18,170 nt of DNA, taken from NCBI RefSeq assembly GCF_963548695.1, contig NZ_CAUUWA010000048.1, positions 1-18,170 of the forward strand. The letters are read 5' to 3'. The translations under genes and the position numbers were made by a program. Shown one piece after another: positions 1-7,984 of this stretch; positions within the stretch are counted from its first letter, which is position 1, and each line of letters opens with the position of its first letter. The notes under the pieces are model-generated. The model was given only the letters and a program-made list of their open reading frames with translations. It did not search any database and was not told the DNA's origin. The DNA is from an uncultured Fretibacterium sp. GTDB lineage: Bacteria; Synergistota; Synergistia; Synergistales; Aminobacteriaceae.

Positions 1-12
1 CTGTCCAGACAT
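1..12 (-). CDS. Start of a minus-strand gene running off the left edge
   Basis: Only the first four codons are visible, reading Met-Ser-Gly-Gln from an ATG at positions 12-10. The start is supported by a GGAGG ribosome binding site at 23-19 with a 6-nt spacer. A small inverted repeat (AGAGA/TCTCT) lies just upstream at 24-37. Nothing can be said about function. It would follow the ankyrin gene on the same strand, about 70 bases after that gene's stop. Confidence 0.4.
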
Positions 13-82
13 GGTTGACCTCCAGAGAGTTTTCTCTATTCTCTCATATGGCCCCATGGATCGTTCTTTTAAATAAAATAAA

Positions 83-724
83 CTATGATTTAATCAGCGC
101 TTCCTTATGTATGGCCGCAAACATCAATGGCGTCGCCCCCAGTGTGTCTTTGGCGTTGACGTCCGCACCAGCCTTTATCAAGGCCGTCAGGACTTCCGGG
201 TTTGAGCTATGTTGGGCAACAGCCATCAACGGCGTCCACCCATCTTTGTTTTTGGCGTTGACGTCCGCGCCGTCTTGAATCAGCTGCCGTACCCTATCGG
301 GCTTCGCTTTGCCGACTATCACCAGCAACTCTTCCGTCGGAGATAGACCCGTCTTTTCCTCCAGCAGCTTCAACGCCTGTGCGCCCATGCGTTTTATATT
401 CATGCTCGCGTAGTCGAGGGCTGTTCCCTCGTCATCCTTTGCCTTCATGTCCGCTCCCTCCTATAGCAGCACAGTCAGGACTTCCAGGTTTGAGTTCTTT
501 TCGGCTGCAACCATCAACGGCGTCTACCCATCGTTCTGTCGCGTGTTGACGTCCGCGCCGTCTTGAATCAGCTGCCGCACCTCATCGGGCCTCGTGTTGT
601 TGACTATCGCCAGCAGTTCTTCCGTTTTTGCGGCGCTTGCCTGTCCTGCAAAAAGCGTCAGCAGCAACAGGAATAACAAGCCAACCCCCGAAACGCTGCG
701 AGTGTGTAAAGTAGACTTCTTCAC
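83..724 (-). pseudogene. Ankyrin-repeat secreted protein gene with two in-frame TAG codons
   Basis: One reading frame runs from a GTG at 724-722 (or TTG at 727-725) to a TAG at 85-83, interrupted only by TAG codons at 526-524 and 463-461. GGAGAGGAG at about 740-732 suits the GTG start. The N-terminus is a signal peptide (MVKK, a Leu-rich core, then ASA cleavage). After it come two copies of one module: TEELLAIV, a helix, the ankyrin signature LIQDGADVN, then DG-W-TPLM. The copies are offset by 288 bases (96 codons). In copy 2 the Trp of DGWTPLM is TGG; in copy 1 that position is the first TAG, a one-base change. The second TAG sits where copy 2 has the Lys of IKAGADVN. No frameshift is present. 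Ankyrin repeats usually bind proteins; a periplasmic or surface role is inferred. The likeliest reading is a recently inactivated gene; amber readthrough is the alternative. Confidence 0.72.
128..560 (-). repeat. Tandem 288-bp duplication inside the ankyrin gene
   Basis: The segments around 257-290 and 545-578 are nearly identical (both start GTTGACGTCCGCGCCGTCTT), and similarity continues through the TEELL and TPLM coding parts. The offset is 288 bases, a multiple of three, so the duplication keeps the frame and creates two ankyrin modules. The copies differ by many substitutions, so it is not very recent. The boundaries given are approximate. Confidence 0.65.
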
Positions 725-775
725 CAACGTGCTCCTCTCCCTTCCAGTTTTGTTGCACCGTGTTGCCGCCTGTGT

Positions 776-1033
776 TCACCAGTCGTTATCTTTTCTGCTA
801 TACGGCGTCGTCGCCTGCCCCGCGAAGAACGAGAACACCGTGTCGAACAGACTGAGGACGACAAAGATCGAGGTAAACGATACGGCGATGAACAGCATGA
901 ACAGGTTCGCGTTCCTCTTGCGTCCGATGACGATACAGGCGAGTGTGTTCGCCCCGTACCATTCCCAGCAGCTGCAACAGGTCTCGAGGGAATGAGAAAG
1001 TGGGAGACGTCGCCCCGTCTCCCGCTTCTCCAT
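776..1033 (-). CDS. Small hypothetical membrane protein, possibly a degraded zinc-ribbon protein
   Basis: This 85-residue frame is not a recognised family. Residues about 45-70 (NLFMLFIAVSFTSIFVVL onward) form a clear transmembrane helix, followed by FFAGQ and a short polar tail. Before the helix comes CCSC, a Trp-rich turn, then C-I-V-I-G-R-K-R. This resembles a zinc ribbon of the form CxxC...CxxCGRKR with the fourth Cys replaced by Ile. The start is doubtful: the only ATG before the helix lies at the edge of a strong hairpin (994-1030), has no good ribosome binding site, and no other start precedes the Cys motif. It may be the 3' end of a broken gene. It lies about 50 bases upstream of the ankyrin gene on the same strand. 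Confidence 0.4.
   Translation of the reverse strand: MEKRETGRRLPLSHSLETCCSCWEWYGANTLACIVIGRKRNANLFMLFIAVSFTSIFVVLSLFDTVFSFFAGQATTPYSRKDNDW
994..1030 (-). terminator. Strong hairpin after the truncated secreted-protein gene
   Basis: GGGAGACG (1002-1009) pairs perfectly with CGTCTCCC (1016-1023) around a 6-nt loop. An outer GAGAA/TTCTC stem extends it with a small asymmetric bulge. It lies 52 bases beyond the stop of the secreted-protein gene read on the minus strand, a terminator-like position, but it lacks a T tract, so intrinsic termination is uncertain. Confidence 0.45.
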
Positions 1034-1081
1034 GGCGTCGGGCCGGGCCGTCGCCGCCGCCGTTTCACGACGCCGGCAAGG

Positions 1082-1570
1082 TCAGGGGAGCAGGATGCCC
1101 GCCATGACGCAGGCCCCCCGGACCGCCATCTCCCCAAGCAGCGAGGCCATCTGGCTCTTGGCCTGCATGTATGCTTCGACATAGGCGTTGCGCTGAGCGA
1201 TGCGTTCCGCCGTGACGTTGTCCATATTCTTTCTGTAGGTGCCGATGCCCGTGGCGACGAATCCATAGCCGCCGGAGGGAACGGCAATCATGATACACCC
1301 CTGCTTGCGCTTGGCGACGACGGCGTTGATGGCGTCCTGCACCATCGCCGCGGAGGTGACGGGCTGCTCCAAAACGGTGTCGGCCTCGACCTTGACGGAC
1401 TCCGGCTGCCGAACGGCGCCCAGCTCGGCACGCTGTTCCTCCGGTGCCTGTACGATCGGCAGAAAATCGTCGGCGGTCAGAGTCGTTGCGGCGTACCCCA
1501 GCGACGGCAGCCCTGCCAGCCCCACGCAAAACAACCCCACGAACAAAATCCACCTCCTTCCCTTCATCAT
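1082..1570 (-). CDS. Secreted hypothetical protein, possibly a C-terminally truncated LPP20-like protein
   Basis: The protein has 162 residues from the ATG at 1570-1568, chosen because AAAGGAG lies 6 nt upstream; a frame to an ATG at 1630 exists but adds no signal. The N-terminus MMKGRR, a hydrophobic core and a GYA cleavage site form a Sec signal peptide. Near residues 110-145 a conserved-looking block reads GFVATGIGTYRKN, then ERIAQRNAYVEAYMQAKSQM. It resembles the start of LPP20-like exported proteins, in which repeated Ala/Arg-rich helices follow. Here the protein stops about 15 residues after LLGEMAVRG, much earlier than I would expect for that family, so truncation is likely. A promoter is visible at 1665-1637 and a hairpin follows the stop. 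Function unknown; the family link comes from motif memory. Confidence 0.6.
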   Translation of the reverse strand: MMKGRRWILFVGLFCVGLAGLPSLGYAATTLTADDFLPIVQAPEEQRAELGAVRQPESVKVEADTVLEQPVTSAAMVQDAINAVVAKRKQGCIMIAVPSGGYGFVATGIGTYRKNMDNVTAERIAQRNAYVEAYMQAKSQMASLLGEMAVRGACVMAGILLP

Positions 1571-1636
1571 CAACCACTCCTTTGTTCTGAGGCTCACAAT
1601 AAACGGTGCTGGACGGCCTCTGCCATCCACGCGAAT

Positions 1637-1665
1637 ACTTTACCCCGAAAGCTTCTTCAGCACAA
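1637..1665 (-). promoter_or_regulatory. Candidate sigma-70 promoter for the secreted-protein gene
   Basis: On the minus strand TTGTGC (1665-1660) and TAAAGT (1642-1637) are separated by exactly 17 bases. The -10 box lies about 67 bases before the ATG at 1570. Four of six bases match consensus in each box. Confidence 0.4.
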
Positions 1666-1702
1666 ATGCGTTTGATGGGGATATGGATCAGAGGCATTTG
1701 CC

Positions 1703-1730
1703 GGCATTCCTGCCGTAAGATTAGAATGCC
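1703..1730. repeat. 7-bp inverted repeat in a divergent intergenic region
   Basis: GGCATTC (1703-1709) and GAATGCC (1724-1730) face each other across 14 bases, between the divergent genes starting at 1570 and 1784. It could be an operator or a leader hairpin for the plus-strand gene. No function is visible. Confidence 0.3.
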
Positions 1731-1783
1731 GATAAAACGGGGTAACTTGGACCCGACAGCAACGCGGGCTGGAGGCGGAGCTG

Positions 1784-2332
1784 ATGGAGGAGTACAAAAC
1801 ATCGGAGGAACGGAACGCCGCGGTGTTCTACCTGCTGGGGGACAACGCCTCGTTTCGTGCGTGGACTCTACCCGCGGCCTTTCTGGACGCGGTGAGGCGG
1901 GGGGCGCGGCTGGGCGACCTCGGCAAGGTCCCGCTGCGCACGCACCGCCGCGCGCGGCTGCACTTCTCCCTGCGCGACGCTTCCGGCGCAGAGCTGGAAC
2001 GCCTGCCCGTCCCTCTAAACCTCTCGAACGTGGCCCTCTTCTCCCACACGGAGCCGCTGCAGCTGCACAACATCCTGTTTTTTGCGGATATCCCCGCGTT
2101 GAGGAAGGCCCCGTGGTTCGTCAAAAAGCATGGTCCGGCGGACGAACGGCGGCACGCCCTGTTTATCCTGCCCGCCTTTGGGAGCCTTCAGGACGGCGAT
2201 TACCTTCTGATTCAGGCCGACGAGGCGGACCTTGAGATCAAGGCCCCCGCCGATGCTCTGAAGAGCGTCAAAAGGGTGGATTCCTCGGTCGTCACTGAGC
2301 TCCAGACTCCACACCCTATAGCGGTCCTCTAG
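1784..2332 (+). CDS. Hypothetical protein, 182 residues
   Basis: I do not recognise this family. The start ATG has GGAGG at 1771-1775 with an 8-nt spacer. The frame stays open upstream to 1736 (reading VTWTRQQRGLEAEL), so a longer or N-terminally truncated form is possible. There is no signal peptide or membrane helix. The composition is that of a soluble mixed alpha/beta protein, with hydrophobic strands such as NVALF, NILFFADI and HALFILPAF, then GDYLLIQADEADLEIKAP near the C-terminus. Codon choice resembles the neighbouring pyr genes, and this frame, not the overlapping one at 1606-2235, gives natural protein composition. It lies upstream of the pyr leader on the same strand but is separated from pyrR by 423 bases and the attenuator, so it is probably a separate unit. 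Confidence 0.65.
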   Translation: MEEYKTSEERNAAVFYLLGDNASFRAWTLPAAFLDAVRRGARLGDLGKVPLRTHRRARLHFSLRDASGAELERLPVPLNLSNVALFSHTEPLQLHNILFFADIPALRKAPWFVKKHGPADERRHALFILPAFGSLQDGDYLLIQADEADLEIKAPADALKSVKRVDSSVVTELQTPHPIAVL

Positions 2333-2371
2333 TTGGGGACCACTATATTGCATAGATTGAGCCAACTCTCA

Positions 2372-2408
2372 TTTTGCACCCGTCAGGTGCAGCGGAAAGC
2401 GTGCAAAA
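2372..2408 (+). repeat. Nested, mutually exclusive inverted repeats
   Basis: TTTTGCAC (2372-2379) can pair with GTGCAAAA (2401-2408), eight perfect base pairs. Its inner bases GCACC (2376-2380) can instead pair with GGTGC (2386-2390) around a 5-nt loop. The two pairings compete. The element lies 40 bases after the stop of the hypothetical gene and may terminate it, though no T tract follows. Confidence 0.4.
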
Positions 2409-2462
2409 CCTGTCTTTATCACATGTTAGAAACCTTGCCTGTGGTTTAGGGTGACATCACAC

Positions 2463-2492
2463 TTGGACAAAATTCAATTTTTGTGGTAAAGT
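2463..2492 (+). promoter_or_regulatory. Weak promoter candidate for the pyr operon
   Basis: TTGGAC (2463-2468) and TAAAGT (2487-2492) are spaced by 18 bases, about 34 bases before the PyrR-binding hairpin. This is the expected place for the operon promoter, but both boxes are imperfect. Confidence 0.3.
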
Positions 2493-2525
2493 TCCCCCCG
2501 GTTTTGGAGAGCAGCGCACAAGCGT

Positions 2526-2557
2526 CCTTTAAGTTCGGTCCAGAGAGGCCGAGAAGG
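2526..2557 (+). promoter_or_regulatory. PyrR-binding anti-antiterminator hairpin
   Basis: The loop region GGTCCAGAGAGGCC matches the conserved PyrR recognition element of Bacillus pyr leaders (core UCCNGNGAGG). An upper stem of TTCGG with CCGAG, an asymmetric purine-rich internal loop, and a lower CCTT/AAGG stem reproduce the expected architecture. In the known mechanism PyrR bound to UMP or UTP stabilises this hairpin, prevents the antiterminator from forming and allows the downstream terminator to fold. Its position 61 bases before a terminator and upstream of pyrR makes autoregulation by attenuation the natural reading. Confidence 0.85.
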
Positions 2558-2579
2558 CGGCGTGTGGGAGACTATCCAT

Positions 2580-2613
2580 AAATATTGCAAGGATAAAAAT
2601 ATTGCAAGGATAA
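2580..2613 (+). repeat. Perfect 17-bp tandem repeat in the pyr leader
   Basis: AAATATTGCAAGGATAA occurs twice back to back (2580-2596 and 2597-2613), between the PyrR-binding hairpin and the terminator. It is AT-rich against its surroundings and looks like a recent slippage duplication. Confidence 0.9.
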
Positions 2614-2617
2614 TCGT

Positions 2618-2655
2618 GCCCTGTCGTCTTTTCGTAAGGACGGCAGGGCATTTTT
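2618..2655 (+). terminator. Intrinsic terminator of the pyr attenuator
   Basis: GCCCTGTCGTC (2618-2628) pairs with GACGGCAGGGC (2639-2649), 11 base pairs with one G-T, around a 10-nt loop. TTTTT and further T-rich sequence follow. It lies 100 bases before the pyrR start and after the PyrR-binding hairpin, so it is the regulated terminator of the attenuator. Confidence 0.88.
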
Positions 2656-2755
2656 GTTGTTTGTTTTCTGCCGCGTTCCGCGTCGATCTTTTGGTCGGGA
2701 ATCTCTGCCGTTCTCCGTGAAACATCGGAAGAATCAGATACGAAGGAGGCACTTA

Positions 2756-3307
2756 ATGAAGGAGAAGGCGCGCATCATGGACGCCCAGGCCATGGGCCGT
2801 GCGGTCCAGCGCATTGGGTACGAGATCGTCGAGCGAAACAAGGGGACGGAGAACGTCGTCTTGATTGGAATCCAGCGCCGGGGCGTGCCGCTGTCGCAGC
2901 GGGTTGCCGGCCACATCGAGCGAGTGGAGGGGACGAGGGTCCCCGTGGGCTGTCTGGACATCACCTTTTATCGCGACGACCTGTCGCTGCTCTCGGAGCA
3001 CCCGGTCCTCAACGGGACGGACATCCCGTTCGTCGTCACGGACAGGGACGTGGTGCTTGTGGACGACGTACTGTTCACCGGCCGCACCGCGCGTGCCGCG
3101 ATGGACGCGGTCATGGAGGTCGGCCGCGCCCGCACGATCCAGCTGGCTGTCCTGATCGACCGCGGGCACCGCGAGCTGCCCATCCGGGCCGACTACGTGG
3201 GCAAGAACGTCCCCACGTCCCGGAACGAGCTTGTCTCCGTGCGCGTGGCGCCGTTCGACGACGAGGAGGCCGTCGTCCTGTTGGATATGAACGAGGGGGA
3301 GAACTGA
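2756..3307 (+). CDS. pyrR: PyrR bifunctional pyr attenuator / uracil phosphoribosyltransferase
   Basis: PyrR binds pyr leader RNA in response to uridine nucleotides and usually also makes UMP from uracil and PRPP. The 183-residue length is typical. The start ATG has AAGGAGG 6 nt upstream; the frame is open further 5' but that part lies in the leader. The type I PRT fold is shown by RRGVPLSQR (41-49), the LDITFYRDDL segment (68-77) and the PRPP-binding motif VVLVDDVLFTGRT (99-111). RGH (136-138) and NVPTSRNE (151-158) near the C-terminus also match PyrR. It is the first gene of the operon, one base from pyrB (TGA-C-ATG). The leader carries its binding site, so it probably regulates itself. Whether its uracil phosphoribosyltransferase activity is strong cannot be seen. 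Confidence 0.95.
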   Translation: MKEKARIMDAQAMGRAVQRIGYEIVERNKGTENVVLIGIQRRGVPLSQRVAGHIERVEGTRVPVGCLDITFYRDDLSLLSEHPVLNGTDIPFVVTDRDVVLVDDVLFTGRTARAAMDAVMEVGRARTIQLAVLIDRGHRELPIRADYVGKNVPTSRNELVSVRVAPFDDEEAVVLLDMNEGEN

Positions 3308-3308
3308 C

Positions 3309-4241
3309 ATGCTGCGTTCCAAAGACCTGCTGGGACTGCGCAATACCGGCGCTGATGAGATTCGCGAGATCCTGGACACAGCGAAGATCATGAAACAGGT
3401 GATCGTGTCCAACAACAAGAAGACCCCGCACCTCCAGGGGAAGTCCGTTATTACCGTGTTCTACGAGAACAGCACGCGCACGCGCCTGTCCTTCGAACTG
3501 GCCTGCAAGTACCTGTCGGGCACCGCCTCGGGGATGACCGCCGCAGCGTCGAGCGTGGCCAAGGGGGAGACCCTGATCGACACGGCCCGGACGCTTGACG
3601 TCATGGGTACCGACGTGATGATTTTGCGGCACCCGATGACGGGTGCGCCGCACCTGATGGCCAGACACGTGAGGGCCTCCGTCATCAACGCCGGGGACGG
3701 AACAAACGAGCACCCCACCCAGGCGCTGCTGGATATGTTCTCAATGGAGGAGCGGTTCGGGGCGCTCGAGGGGCTGAGGGTCGCCATTGTGGGGGACGTG
3801 ACCCACAGCCGCGTGGCGCGCTCCAACATCTACGGGCTCGGCAAGATGGGGGCCAAAGTCGTCGTCGCGGGGCCGGCAACCCTGATGCCGGTGGAGATCG
3901 AGTCCCTGGGCTGTGAGGCCACCTGCCGCGTGGACGACGCCATCCGGGGCGCGGACGTGGTGATGGGGCTGCGCATCCAGCTCGAACGGCAGAAGAAGGG
4001 ACTCTTCCCCTCGGTCCGCGAGTATCATAAATTCTTCGGCCTTACGGAGGAGCGGATAGCCCTGGCCCGCAAGGATGCGCTGGTCATGCACCCCGGCCCC
4101 ATCAACCGGGGCGTGGAGATCGCGTCGGACGTCGCGGACGGGCCGCAGTCGGTCATCGACGGGCAGGTTACCAACGGGGTGGCGGTGCGGATGGCGCTGC
4201 TTTATCTGCTGACGCGCACCCGCGCCGAGGCCGGAGCGTAA
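3309..4241 (+). CDS. pyrB: Aspartate carbamoyltransferase catalytic subunit
   Basis: PyrB joins carbamoyl phosphate and aspartate to N-carbamoyl-aspartate, the committed step of pyrimidine synthesis, in the cytoplasm. The 310-residue length is normal. The carbamoyl-phosphate site STRTR is at 55-59 within FYENSTRTRLSFE; the active-site lysine region SSVAKGET is at 81-88; HPTQALLDMF at 135-144 and HPGPINRG at 261-268 complete the family signatures, with the aspartate-binding RIQLER region at 222-227. The start follows the pyrR stop by one base, so translation is probably coupled. No pyrI regulatory subunit gene is adjacent, so the enzyme is likely an unregulated trimer as in Bacillus, with control at the PyrR level. 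Confidence 0.96.
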   Translation: MLRSKDLLGLRNTGADEIREILDTAKIMKQVIVSNNKKTPHLQGKSVITVFYENSTRTRLSFELACKYLSGTASGMTAAASSVAKGETLIDTARTLDVMGTDVMILRHPMTGAPHLMARHVRASVINAGDGTNEHPTQALLDMFSMEERFGALEGLRVAIVGDVTHSRVARSNIYGLGKMGAKVVVAGPATLMPVEIESLGCEATCRVDDAIRGADVVMGLRIQLERQKKGLFPSVREYHKFFGLTEERIALARKDALVMHPGPINRGVEIASDVADGPQSVIDGQVTNGVAVRMALLYLLTRTRAEAGA

Positions 4242-4255
4242 GGAGGGGGTCGAAC

Positions 4256-5598
<1,343 letters not shown>

Positions 5599-5608
<10 letters not shown>

Positions 5609-6477
5609 ACCGCCTGATCCGGGCGATTCGTGAGCGCGGCAACCCCTCGGCCCTCGGGCTCGATACCCGGGTCGAATATGTTCCCGCGGCGTTCGCCCGG
5701 CCCCACATCGAGGCCGGGAGGCCTGCCGATGCGGTGCGGGCCTTCAACTTCGCTCTGCTCGACGGCCTGAGGGATCTGATCCCCTGCGTGAAGGTCCAGG
5801 CGGCCTATTACGAACGGATGGGGCTCCCGGGGCTGTCCTGTATGTACGATACCGTAGCGGAGGCGCGGAGGCTGGGTTACGTCGTGATCCTCGATGCGAA
5901 GCGGGGGGACATCGGCGCGACCGCCGCGGCCTACTCCGAGGCGTACCTCGCCTCGGATGCCCCTTTGTCGGTGGATTTCCTGACGGTGAATCCCTACCTG
6001 GGCAGTGACGGCGTGACGCCCTTCGTGGATGATTGCCGCACGTCGGGCCGGGGGATCTTCGTCCTGGTCAAGACCTCGAACCCCTCCTCCGGCGAGTTCC
6101 AGGACCTGACTGTCGGGGATGGCCGGGCGCTCTTCGAGCATGTGGGGGCGAAGGTCGGGGAGTGGGGGGCCGGCCTCATCGGCGCGGAGGGCTACAGCTC
6201 CGTCGGCGCAGTCGTCGGGGCGACGTATCCCGAGCAGGGTGCGTGGCTGCGCCGGCGGATGCCGCACACTTTCTTCCTGCTTCCGGGCTACGGGGCCCAG
6301 GGGGCGTCCGCCGAGGCCCTGGCCGGCTGCTTCGACGCGTCCGGAGGGGGGGCGCTCGTCGCGGCGTCGCGGAGCCTCATCTGCGCCCACAGGAAGGCCG
6401 GGACCGACGACTTCGTCGCGGCCGCCCGGAACGAGGCACTGCGGATGAGGGCGGAGCTCAAAGCTGCCCTCGGATGA
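5599..6477 (+). CDS. pyrF: Orotidine 5'-phosphate decarboxylase, type 2
   Basis: PyrF makes UMP by decarboxylating OMP, the last step. The sequence is the longer type 2 class: 292 residues, with the catalytic motif ILDAKRGDIG ending at 106 (Asp99, Lys101, Asp104 array) and KTSNPSSGEFQDL at 158-170, typical of that class. Later motifs LLPGYGAQG (227-235) and the phosphate-binding AASRSL (255-260) are present. The start ATG at 5599 lies inside the end of pyrC (10-base overlap), which implies coupled translation; an open frame from 5473 is only overlap with pyrC. No ribosome binding site of note is visible beyond a weak GGACGG, consistent with coupling. A 70-base gap separates it from pyrE. Confidence 0.94.
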
Positions 6478-6547
6478 TAGGCCGAGGACAAGCTGGGCCG
6501 GAAAAATCATCCTGCTGCGGCGGGAAAAGTAAGGAGGAGAAAAGAAC

Positions 6548-7171
6548 ATGACCAACCCCAACGAGATGGTCAATCCCATTGTTGCCATGTGGAGGCAGGA
6601 TCGATACAGGAGAACCAGGGAGCTCCTGGACTTGGTGGGGGCGATCCAGACCGGACATTTCCAGCTTTCGTCGGGTCTGCACAGTGATCGCTACGTGCAG
6701 TGTGCCAGACTGTTCGAATTTCCTGTGGCAAGTAAGGAGATATGCCAGGAGATGGCAGGTTTGTATCAGGGAGGACGAGTCGATGTGGTGGCGGGGCCGG
6801 CGTTGGGCGGCATCATCATGGCTTACGAGGTGGCGCGTGGCCTGGGTGTCCGCAACATCTTCGCCGAGCGGGAGAACGGAAAGCTGACGCTTCGGCGCGG
6901 CTTCCATGTGATTCCGGGGTCGCGCGCGCTGGTAGTCGAGGATGTGGTGACTACCGGGGAGTCGGTGAAGGAGCTCATCGAGCTGCTGGAGGAAAAAGGC
7001 GCCGAGATCGCTGGCGTGGGGGCGGTGGTCGACCGAACGGAAGGCAACGTGGACTTCGGCGTGCCCTTCCGCTCCATGATGCTTATGGAGCACCGGACGT
7101 GGGAGGTGTCCGAGTGTCCCCTTTGCCGGGAGGGGGTTCCCATAGACAAGCCCGGAAGCCGCACGGTCTGA
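6548..7171 (+). CDS. pyrE: Orotate phosphoribosyltransferase
   Basis: PyrE attaches PRPP ribose phosphate to orotate, giving OMP for PyrF. The 207-residue protein has the orotate/PRPP region FQLSSGLHSDRY (38-49), GPALGGIIMAYE (83-94), FAERENGKLTLRRGF (105-119) and the PRPP motif VVEDVVTTGES (129-139). The C-terminus ECPLCREGVPIDKPGSR carries two Cys (190, 193), a tail I associate with a subset of OPRTs including those of thermophiles. AAGGAGGAG lies about 8 nt before the ATG. It ends the operon; no convincing intrinsic terminator follows. carAB and the dihydroorotate dehydrogenase gene are not in the cluster. Confidence 0.95.
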   Translation: MTNPNEMVNPIVAMWRQDRYRRTRELLDLVGAIQTGHFQLSSGLHSDRYVQCARLFEFPVASKEICQEMAGLYQGGRVDVVAGPALGGIIMAYEVARGLGVRNIFAERENGKLTLRRGFHVIPGSRALVVEDVVTTGESVKELIELLEEKGAEIAGVGAVVDRTEGNVDFGVPFRSMMLMEHRTWEVSECPLCREGVPIDKPGSRTV

Positions 7172-7635
7172 GCAAAACTGCCCTGCGGAGGTTGTTTGTC
7201 AAATTTTTTCAAAACAATGATGGACTTGGGACGTGAAGCTCAAAAGGTCCCTGCGTTTCCGCCCATCCGCCCGTCTAAAATTTGATTAAAAGGTGGCCTC
7301 CCACTATGGAGAGGGCGCTTATTGTTGTCGCGGAACCCGCGGCTGTCTTGTACTATGGGGTGGGATTGTGTTTCTTAATGCTCCTCGTACATCTTCCGGG
7401 CCTCGTTGCGGGCGCATTCGATGTCCGCCACGGGGAGCTTGGGGGCCGAATCCCAAATCCACCCCTTGCCCTCAATGCCGTCCAACCGGCTCCGTGCGTT
7501 CTCGTGGGGCGTATGCCCCGACGTGCAGGGCCATGAGGTTCGGCGATGGCGTAATGGGTTTACGGAGTAGCGGAGCGTCGCTTTGGAGCGCTGCTCTTCC
7601 GATGGCGCTGCTCCCAGGATGAGGAGGTGCAGAAA
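7172..7635. other. 464-base gap after the pyr operon
   Basis: The first 200 bases contain nothing I can assign. The middle part (7375 to about 7530, minus strand) reads as the tail of a lost protein and is listed separately. The last 90 bases lead into the TfoX-domain gene, with GGAGG at 7623-7627. No clear terminator for pyrE is seen. Confidence 0.55.
7375..7530 (-). pseudogene. C-terminal remnant of an unidentified protein
   Basis: On the minus strand one frame reads GHTPHENARSRLDGIEGKG, then WIWDSAPKLPVADIECAR, then NEARKMYEEH before TAA at 7377-7375. Charge pattern and composition are those of a real soluble protein C-terminus with a final amphipathic helix, unlike shadow frames. No start codon or ribosome binding site precedes it, and upstream the frame degenerates into Arg/Thr-rich sequence. 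A neighbouring frame gives NLMALHVGAYAP just before, suggesting a frameshift. I read it as the decayed 3' end of a gene that once lay between pyrE and the TfoX-domain gene. The family is not identified. Confidence 0.45.
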
Positions 7636-7908
7636 GTGAACGGTTCCCTTTCCTCCATGCCCAACATCGGGCCGATGCTGGAGGACCTGTTGAAACGCGC
7701 GGAGGTGGGGAGTCCCGAGGCTCTGAGGGCGATCGGGAGCCGCGAGGCCTGGCTCAGGATACGCGGCATCGACCCCTCAGCCTGTCTGCACATGCTCCAG
7801 GCCCTCGAGGGTGCGGTCCGCGGCGTCGGGAAAAAGGACCTGCCCGAGGCCGTCAAGGCGGGGCTGCGGGAGTTCTTCGAGGAGCGCCGCAAAGGCGGGG
7901 AGGGGTAG
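7636..7908 (+). CDS. TfoX C-terminal-domain protein
   Basis: This 90-residue protein matches the TfoX/Sxy C-terminal domain, a helix-hairpin-helix-like fold: MPNIGPMLEDLLKRAEV near the N-terminus, then GSPEALRAIGSREAWLRIR, IDPSACLHMLQALEGAV and LPEAVKAGLREFF. In Sxy/TfoX proteins the domain follows an N-terminal domain and the protein activates competence genes; short proteins with only this domain are common and of unclear role. The start GTG at 7636 is preferred because GGAGG at 7623-7627 gives an 8-nt spacer; the GTG at 7627 would overlap that site. It stands alone on the plus strand, 165 bases before the ferredoxin gene, which has its own promoter. Confidence 0.85.
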   Translation: MNGSLSSMPNIGPMLEDLLKRAEVGSPEALRAIGSREAWLRIRGIDPSACLHMLQALEGAVRGVGKKDLPEAVKAGLREFFEERRKGGEG

Positions 7909-7984
7909 CGCTTCGGCAGGGGACGATATGCGCCCCGGAGTCGCAGAGTGCTCTTTTTCCGCGAAGCGTTGGGTTATAGCCCTG

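Larger units (their letters stand above)
2333..2755 (+). other. 423-base gap: 3' region of the upstream gene and the pyr operon leader
   Basis: No credible gene lies here. The first part holds nested inverted repeats (2372-2408). The second part is the pyr leader: a weak promoter candidate, a PyrR-binding hairpin (2526-2557), a 17-bp tandem repeat (2580-2613), an intrinsic terminator (2618-2655) and the pyrR ribosome binding site at 2743-2749. Confidence 0.7.

Noticed and set aside
2466..2492. Similarity of the AAAATTCAA-containing stretch to one at about 15,940-15,965, as possible insertion-sequence ends
   Set aside because: Similarity is partial and AT-rich; orientation relative to the transposase remnant does not fit a terminal repeat.
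7282..7536. 84-residue plus-strand frame in the gap after pyrE
   Set aside because: No ribosome binding site and no family; the minus-strand frame here has better protein character.
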